A stretch of DNA of 11,554 nt from Akkermansiaceae bacterium UBA5688 (lineage in GTDB: Bacteria > Verrucomicrobiota > Verrucomicrobiia > Verrucomicrobiales > Akkermansiaceae). The stretch lies in assembly GCA_002420315.1 (NCBI GenBank), contig DIHU01000199.1:1-11554 (forward strand), read 5' to 3'. The notes under the pieces were generated by a model that was not told where the DNA came from, searched no databases, and worked only from the letters and a program-made list of their open reading frames with translations. Positions 6,896-11,554 of this stretch are shown here, in pieces (position 1 is the first letter of the stretch; each line of letters starts with the position of its first letter). The position numbers and the translations under genes are program-made.

Positions 6896-7498
6896 CTATG
6901 AGGGTTTCATTTGCCGGAACGTCAGGTTGATACGGGGCGCGGTGATTGCTTTACTCTTGGGAAGGGCGTGGAGCCAATGGCTCTGAATTTCACCAGCCAT
7001 GACAAGGAGGCTGCCGTGTTCAAGTTCGGTGGTAATGCGCTCTTTGGTTTCGATGTGTTTGAAGTGGAAGCGTCGCTTTGCACCAAAACTCAGACTAGCA
7101 ATAGGCGAATGGGGGATGATGGTCGATTCGTTGTCGCGATGCCATGACATTCCCTCGCCACCATCGTGGTAGAGGTTAAGAAGGCAGGAATTGAAAGATT
7201 CTCCAATTTGCTCCTGTACTTTATTTTTCAATTGCGTGAGAAGAGGCGTCCAGGGAAGGGGGCATTTGGTGGCTCCGGAGTAGGTGTAGTCGAGGCCACC
7301 ATCACCGACCCAGGCAACTTTACGCGTGGTTGTGATGGTTTTTCCAAACATTTTGATGACATCGCTTCTCCATGGCAGACCGGACATGAGTTTCGTGAAG
7401 AATTGATCAGACTCTTCCACCGAAAAAATCGGGCCGTGATTGATGGCCTTGCCATCCGAAGGAAGAAGGTTATGAGGTTCAAACAGAGAAGTTTTCAC
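6896..7498 (-). CDS. AlkB-family 2-oxoglutarate/Fe(II)-dependent dioxygenase
   Basis: Cytosolic protein of 200 aa, the usual size of bacterial AlkB proteins of the ALKBH2/3-like type. These oxidatively remove alkyl lesions from DNA or RNA bases, using 2-oxoglutarate, O2 and Fe(II). The iron-binding triad is visible: H120 and D122 in the WHRDNE motif (119-124) and H177 in WLHALPK (175-181). The 2-oxoglutarate arginine motif RINLTFR is at 189-195. Other family features are the substrate-lid DYTYSG (70-75), NLYHDGGEGMSWH (108-120) leading into the triad, and SLSFGAKRRFHF (135-146). It starts with GTG: upstream in-frame codons offer no ATG, and no Shine-Dalgarno is seen. It lies 107 nt downstream of the SNF2 helicase gene in the same direction, so co-transcription is possible but not certain. 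Which lesion it repairs cannot be told from the sequence. Confidence 0.93.
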   Translation of the reverse strand: MKTSLFEPHNLLPSDGKAINHGPIFSVEESDQFFTKLMSGLPWRSDVIKMFGKTITTTRKVAWVGDGGLDYTYSGATKCPLPWTPLLTQLKNKVQEQIGESFNSCLLNLYHDGGEGMSWHRDNESTIIPHSPIASLSFGAKRRFHFKHIETKERITTELEHGSLLVMAGEIQSHWLHALPKSKAITAPRINLTFRQMKPS

Positions 7499-7605
7499 GG
7501 TATGAGGGATCCTAGCACATTTTATTGAGCGGACATTAGGTGAGTCGTATTTCTCGACACCATAGAGGAAAATTCAAATTCTGAGATGAAACTGAGCGTT
7601 TGCTC
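7499..7605. other. Intergenic gap between helicase and AlkB genes
   Basis: 107 nt without a gene. Next to the helicase stop is a short GAGC-GTTT-GCTC hairpin (7594-7605) with only four pairs and no U tract, insufficient for a terminator call. I see no convincing promoter for the AlkB gene here, so read-through from the helicase gene is the simplest reading. Confidence 0.3.
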
Positions 7606-10260
7606 TTAGGTCAGCGGCTTGAGGAGTTCACGGAGGGAATCCGCGTCAGGAGTGCTTTTAACGGCCCCAGAGAGGAGTGAGTCAGCAAGAAGAGTTTTCT
7701 TTTGCTGAAGTTGGTGAATGCGATCTTCGACTGTGCCGGAGCAGATGAGTTTGTGAACGAAGACGGGTTTGTCCTGCCCGATACGGTAAGCTCGGTCGGT
7801 AGCTTGTGCTTCAGCCGCTGGATTCCACCACGGGTCAAAGTGGATCACGGTATCGGCAGCAGTCAGATTAAGGCCAGTTCCGCCGGCCTTAAGGGAGATG
7901 AGAAAGATAGGAATATTTTCGTTTTGGAAACGCTTGACCAAGTTGCCACGGTCTTTTGACTCTCCGGTGAGCTTCAGATATGAGTGCCTTCGGACGTTTA
8001 ACTCACGCTCGATTAATTCGAGCATTGAAGTGAACTGAGAGAATAGCAGGACCCGGCGGCCTTCCGCAAAGAGGGTGTCGAGAAGTTCAAAAAGATAATC
8101 AAGCTTTGCAGATCGCTTTGCCTTTTTTGCTTCTTCAGTTTGAAGCTTGAGGAGAGCGGGGTGGCAGCAGATTTGACGGAGCTTGAGGAGTGCATCGAGG
8201 ATGGCGAATTGCGATTGCTCCAAACCGCGGGCGGCAATCGCGTCGCGGACTTCTTTATCCATGGTTGCACGGACGGTTTCATAAAGGTCACGTTGGGCGG
8301 AGCTTAGGTCGACAGGGTGGACGAGGATTGTTTTAGGTGGGAGCTCGGTGGCAACTTGGTCTTTGGTGCGGCGTAGGATGAGTGGACCAAGACGAGCACG
8401 GAGGAACTCGCGGCGTTCCTCATCATTATCTTTTTCGATGGGGGTTTGGTAGTTCCGGCGAAAGCGTTCGAGGGGGCCAAGAAAGCCAGGCATGAGGAAA
8501 CGGAAGAGTGACCAGAGTTCGCCGAGATTGTTTTCGACTGGAGTGCCTGAGAGGCAGAGCCGTTGGTGGGATTTGAGTTCGCAGGCAGCTTGGCTAACTT
8601 TAGCGGAGGGGTTTTTGATATGCTGAGCTTCGTCAAGAACGATGAGTTGGAAGTCGTGTTTTTTGAGATTGGCGACGTCGCGTTGTAAAAGGGCGAAAGA
8701 GGTAAGGACAAGATCGGCGTGCGGAATGTGGGTGAAGAGTTTTTTTCTCTGCGGCCCGTGGAGAATGATGGCGCGGAGTGACGGGGTAAACTTTTTGGCT
8801 TCGGCGAGCCAATTCGGAACTACGGATGTAGGGGCAACCACTAGAACAGGACCGTCCTTACCTTTTGCTTTGAGTTGTAAGATGTGGGTTAGAGTCTGCA
8901 GGGTTTTTCCCAACCCCATATCATCTGCCAGAATGCCATTGAGTTCATGTTTGGAGAGGAAGTTCATCCACTCGGTGCCGGTTTTTTGGTAGTCGCGAAG
9001 TTCGGCATGTAAGTCATCAGGTTGAATGAATTTCTCCGTTTTTTTCTGTTTATTCAGGAGGCGGGAGCGGAGGCCTTTGAGTTTGGCAGGCGGGTCGATA
9101 GGAAGGGCCTCATCCTCGAGGAGCGCGGTGGCATCGAGTGGGTGCAGTGAGGGCGCCTTGGGATCGGTGAGGGCAGCGAGGTGATGAAGAATGGTCCGTA
9201 GTCGACCGGCGGGAACCTGCAAAGCTCCTCCGTTGGGCAGGTAGATGAGATGAGGCTCGTCGTCCTCTAATTCTTGGAGTTGTGCGATCGTGTCACTGTC
9301 CAACAAGCTGGTGAGGATGGGAAGGAGATCAAGGCGTTCACCATCAAGGTCGATGCCAACAGAGAGGGTGAACCAGCCTCCCAGAGCGGGGATAAGGGAA
9401 GCCTCTATTTCATCATCACAGAGTTCATGAACATCATGGCCGAAGTTTTCATCGATCTTAATTTTCCATTCGGCTTCAGCCAGCATGCGTGCAGCCTTGG
9501 CTCGAAACCAAGGCCAATAAACAGAGGGAGTGGAAAGATGGGGATCTGGAAACCAGCAGCCTTCTACTGAGAGCTCGGAGGATTGTTTTTTAGCGAGTGA
9601 GAGAAGGAAGCGGTAGGTCGGATTGGTGGAGAGATTGGTCAAGCCTAGTTTGGTGAGCTGTTCGATGGCCCGAAATTCGGCGGGCTTATCCCGAGTTACT
9701 CGGGATTCTCCGGTCGTCTTGATGAGTGGGAAGGTGTGCAAGCCATAGTGAACGGTAGGACGAGCTACGAGCCAGGTGTCTCGTTGTTTCATCTTGAGTG
9801 CTTGAAGGAGGAGTTGGACTACGCGCGCGCGTGCGGGTTCTTCGGCGACTTCTAGATGAAAGGTAGGCTTGTAGATTTTGTCGTCTTTTAAGACCACGGT
9901 CTCTTCTTTTTGGAGTTGAGCGGGTGATCCTGTCGTGCCGCCTCCTCGCATGAGGCGCGCTAGAGTGTTGGGTCGGGAGGCGCGTAGTAAGGCGGCAGCT
10001 GCGTGTGGACAAAATGAACCAAATTCGCAGGTGCAGGATGAGTCGAATTCCCATCGTGAATCGGACTCTGGCCATAGATTGATCTCCACGTCATGGTCGT
10101 CGCAACACCCGGTGAGGAGGTATCCATCGTCGACTTTCTCGAGATTCAGCGCGGAAAGGAAGCGTGGAGATGAGAGTTTTTTCCCTTGGGCGAGAACGTG
10201 CTCATCAAATCGGTGGAACCAATCGGGATCTTTAAAAAAGGAGGTGAGATCAAGCGCCAC
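7606..10260 (-). CDS. SWIM zinc-finger SNF2-family DEAD/DEAH helicase
   Basis: Protein of 884 aa, cytosolic, an SF2 ATPase expected to translocate on nucleic acid and remodel protein-DNA complexes. A SWIM zinc finger lies near the N-terminus with C76, C78, C84 and H86 (CTCEFGSFCPH). Residues of about 100-410 form the variable bacterial SNF2-associated region. The ATPase core carries all the expected motifs: DDMGLGKT (motif I, 446-453), VVAPTSVVPNW (Ia, 474-484), DEAQ (II, 543-546), SGTP (III, 571-574), LLFSQFTSML (IV, 738-747), KAGGTGLNL (V, 791-799) and QATDRAYRIGQ (VI, 819-829). It is shorter than the roughly 1000-1100 aa of many bacterial SWIM-SNF2 proteins but has no gap in the core. The start is GTG: an in-frame TAA 12-10 nt upstream rules out a longer form. 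The glycoside-hydrolase-like gene ends 25 nt upstream, and the AlkB gene follows 107 nt downstream. Confidence 0.95.
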   Translation of the reverse strand: MALDLTSFFKDPDWFHRFDEHVLAQGKKLSSPRFLSALNLEKVDDGYLLTGCCDDHDVEINLWPESDSRWEFDSSCTCEFGSFCPHAAAALLRASRPNTLARLMRGGGTTGSPAQLQKEETVVLKDDKIYKPTFHLEVAEEPARARVVQLLLQALKMKQRDTWLVARPTVHYGLHTFPLIKTTGESRVTRDKPAEFRAIEQLTKLGLTNLSTNPTYRFLLSLAKKQSSELSVEGCWFPDPHLSTPSVYWPWFRAKAARMLAEAEWKIKIDENFGHDVHELCDDEIEASLIPALGGWFTLSVGIDLDGERLDLLPILTSLLDSDTIAQLQELEDDEPHLIYLPNGGALQVPAGRLRTILHHLAALTDPKAPSLHPLDATALLEDEALPIDPPAKLKGLRSRLLNKQKKTEKFIQPDDLHAELRDYQKTGTEWMNFLSKHELNGILADDMGLGKTLQTLTHILQLKAKGKDGPVLVVAPTSVVPNWLAEAKKFTPSLRAIILHGPQRKKLFTHIPHADLVLTSFALLQRDVANLKKHDFQLIVLDEAQHIKNPSAKVSQAACELKSHQRLCLSGTPVENNLGELWSLFRFLMPGFLGPLERFRRNYQTPIEKDNDEERREFLRARLGPLILRRTKDQVATELPPKTILVHPVDLSSAQRDLYETVRATMDKEVRDAIAARGLEQSQFAILDALLKLRQICCHPALLKLQTEEAKKAKRSAKLDYLFELLDTLFAEGRRVLLFSQFTSMLELIERELNVRRHSYLKLTGESKDRGNLVKRFQNENIPIFLISLKAGGTGLNLTAADTVIHFDPWWNPAAEAQATDRAYRIGQDKPVFVHKLICSGTVEDRIHQLQQKKTLLADSLLSGAVKSTPDADSLRELLKPLT

Positions 10261-10285
10261 GCCGTTACTTTAGTGGAAACCCTAA

Positions 10286-11554
10286 TTACTTGCAATCGGT
10301 GTTCCCTTCTTGAGATTCAAATTGAACCACCTTTACCTCAAATGGCTCATAGGAGAGGGTAAATGATCGGCCGTTCTTATCGAGGAGGATCTCGTTTTTA
10401 CCGCCAAACATCAATTTCGGTTGTCCGGGAGATTGATCGAATTCGAATTGGCCGGTTATGACAGTATTGTCCATGTTAACGGTGATCAGAATGAATCCAC
10501 CGTTGGGCTTATGTTTTAGCAGTGTGCGAAGTGGGGACGGAGTGATCGCGGTGCCCTCGAATGAGACATGGTAGCCCGCCTCGTCTCCTACAGTAGGGGA
10601 CAGGATCGCTGGCGTCAGCTCCTGGAGTTCACGATTAACCGCGGCGGCCATGTCCCACAGCGCCTTGGCAGTAATGGCTTGAGTAGTGGTTGCACGCGGA
10701 CGGCCAGGGATCTCGGTGCGGATATCAGGTGCCATACCGAAACGGGTAATATTGCTATCCCAAGCGTAGTAGGTGATGCCGGTCGCTCCATGAATGATGC
10801 CGGTGTAAACCATCCCACGGAGTTGCATTGGCGTAGGGTATCGGAATGGGAATTTCGAATTTGGTGGTGTGTCGCTTTCAAAGGCGCCAACGACCAGCCA
10901 CACTGGTTTCTTTCCTTCAGTCACCTCAACCGCTAACGAAGTCGCATCTGCAATCCCGTTTTTTTCGGTGCCATATGATCCTAGATTGAGTGATCGCGTT
11001 TCCGGCCAGATCACATAGTTATCATGGCAACTTAGATCTCCCATTTTATGCCAAGCGATCCAAGGGTCCCGCCCGTTGCCTACCATCCATGAAGCGGTGT
11101 TAACGAACACTGGCAAGTCGGGGGCGACCTCGGCGACTTCCTGCTTATAGGCAAGGAATTCGGCTTGTTGGGGCTTTTGTTTTTCGGGTTCGACCCCAAA
11201 ATTGATCAAAGGTTCGTCCTGCCAGACGATCCCAAACAGGTTAGGTGAGTCTTTAATGCGGAGCAGCGCTTCTCCTTTGGGACGGCGCATGATTACCACT
11301 TGTAGCTCGTGTTCTGCAGCCTGTGCTAACTGCTCCATACTAGAGTAGCCACCCATCGCCCACGGCCAGACGGTGTTATATCCTGCCGCGACTAGGTGAT
11401 GCCAGCGGTAGTCGATCCCTTTGTAAACACGCGATTCTGGAACACCCCACTGGCCGATCGGAAAAAATGAACTTTCGGGATCGTACTTGGTGAGTAGTTT
11501 GCCATTCTTGGTGGTGTGCGGCACTTGCTGACGGTGCGGAGTTTGGATGGCAGT
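10286..11554 (-). CDS. Glycoside-hydrolase-like TIM-barrel protein, 5' partial
   Basis: The frame is open to the right edge. A GTG at 11524 is a possible start, but ten further in-frame codons precede it, so the true start and probably a signal peptide lie outside. Counting from the edge (422 codons), residues about 28-315 resemble a (beta/alpha)8 glycosidase of GH-A-like type: FPIGQWGVPESR (31-42), GYNTVWPW (58-65), VWQDEP (110-115) whose E114 is a candidate acid/base, LVVGAFESD (220-228) with E226 as candidate nucleophile, and MVYTGIIHGATGITYYAW (248-265). Residues about 320-413 form a beta-sandwich-like tail ending in a YEPFEVKVVQFE segment typical of glycosidase C-terminal domains. No specific GH family could be assigned. 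It ends 25 nt before the SNF2 gene, with no evident functional link. Base composition differs from the downstream genes. Confidence 0.75.
   Translation of the reverse strand, partial: TAIQTPHRQQVPHTTKNGKLLTKYDPESSFFPIGQWGVPESRVYKGIDYRWHHLVAAGYNTVWPWAMGGYSSMEQLAQAAEHELQVVIMRRPKGEALLRIKDSPNLFGIVWQDEPLINFGVEPEKQKPQQAEFLAYKQEVAEVAPDLPVFVNTASWMVGNGRDPWIAWHKMGDLSCHDNYVIWPETRSLNLGSYGTEKNGIADATSLAVEVTEGKKPVWLVVGAFESDTPPNSKFPFRYPTPMQLRGMVYTGIIHGATGITYYAWDSNITRFGMAPDIRTEIPGRPRATTTQAITAKALWDMAAAVNRELQELTPAILSPTVGDEAGYHVSFEGTAITPSPLRTLLKHKPNGGFILITVNMDNTVITGQFEFDQSPGQPKLMFGGKNEILLDKNGRSFTLSYEPFEVKVVQFESQEGNTDCK

Noticed and set aside
7166..7528. Plus-strand 120-codon ORF opposite the AlkB gene
   Set aside because: The AlkB frame carries the catalytic triad; this one has no recognisable motif.
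7594..7605. Hairpin after the SNF2 stop as a rho-independent terminator
   Set aside because: Only four base pairs (GAGC/GCTC), no GC-rich extension and no T run on the transcribed strand.
9274..9570. Plus-strand ORF opposite the SNF2 gene
   Set aside because: It lies fully antisense to a well-supported helicase region and shows no domain or start signal of its own.
3..10260. A novel defence island built around the SNF2 helicase and the cytochrome operon
   Set aside because: No nuclease, methyltransferase, toxin or other defence effector is present, and the neighbours look metabolic or repair-related.

Overview
The window looks like chromosomal DNA of a PVC-superphylum bacterium, most likely Verrucomicrobiota, possibly Planctomycetota. 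The main reason is the tandem DUF1592-type cytochrome and DUF1552 gene pair, a signature of those phyla. Other pointers are exported propeller and c-type cytochrome genes, several GTG starts, and the near absence of recognisable Shine-Dalgarno sequences. I see no rRNA, tRNA, CRISPR array, transposase or att site. Coding density is very high, and no gene-free stretch exceeds about 125 bases.

Left part (1-3505, + strand): the 3' portion of a large 'Planctomycete cytochrome c' protein (PSCyt1-DUF1587-[beta domain]-DUF1595-DUF1592-DUF1588-DUF1585). Its 5' end lies outside the window, and the first in-window codons already encode a CYDCH haem site. It is followed after 14 nt by a DUF1552 protein with a twin-arginine-like leader. 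The two probably form one exported, functionally uncharacterised module.

Middle part (3552-6773, - strand): a tight three-gene operon, transcribed right to left. It encodes a cytosolic sugar-phosphate-isomerase/epimerase-like TIM barrel, an exported c-type cytochrome with a large unassigned N-terminal domain, and an exported sorbosone/glucose-dehydrogenase-like beta-propeller. The last two overlap by ATGA. The layout suggests oxidation of a sugar-like substrate by the propeller, with electrons passing to the cytochrome, plus a cytosolic isomerisation step. The substrate is unknown.

Right part (6896-11554, - strand): an AlkB-family 2-oxoglutarate/Fe(II) dioxygenase sits downstream of a SWIM-SNF2 helicase, which suggests nucleic-acid repair or remodelling. 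Upstream of both is a glycoside-hydrolase-like TIM-barrel protein whose reading frame runs off the right edge, so its true start and probable signal peptide are missing.

Between the AlkB gene and the three-gene operon is a 122-nt spacer with a strong interrupted inverted repeat. The convergent junction near 3.5 kb has a weaker hairpin. None of the genes is beyond family-level recognition. The least explained items are the N-terminal domain of the cytochrome, the split dehydrogenase-like module, and the change in strand composition at about 10.27 kb. I did not find a convincing wholly new system.
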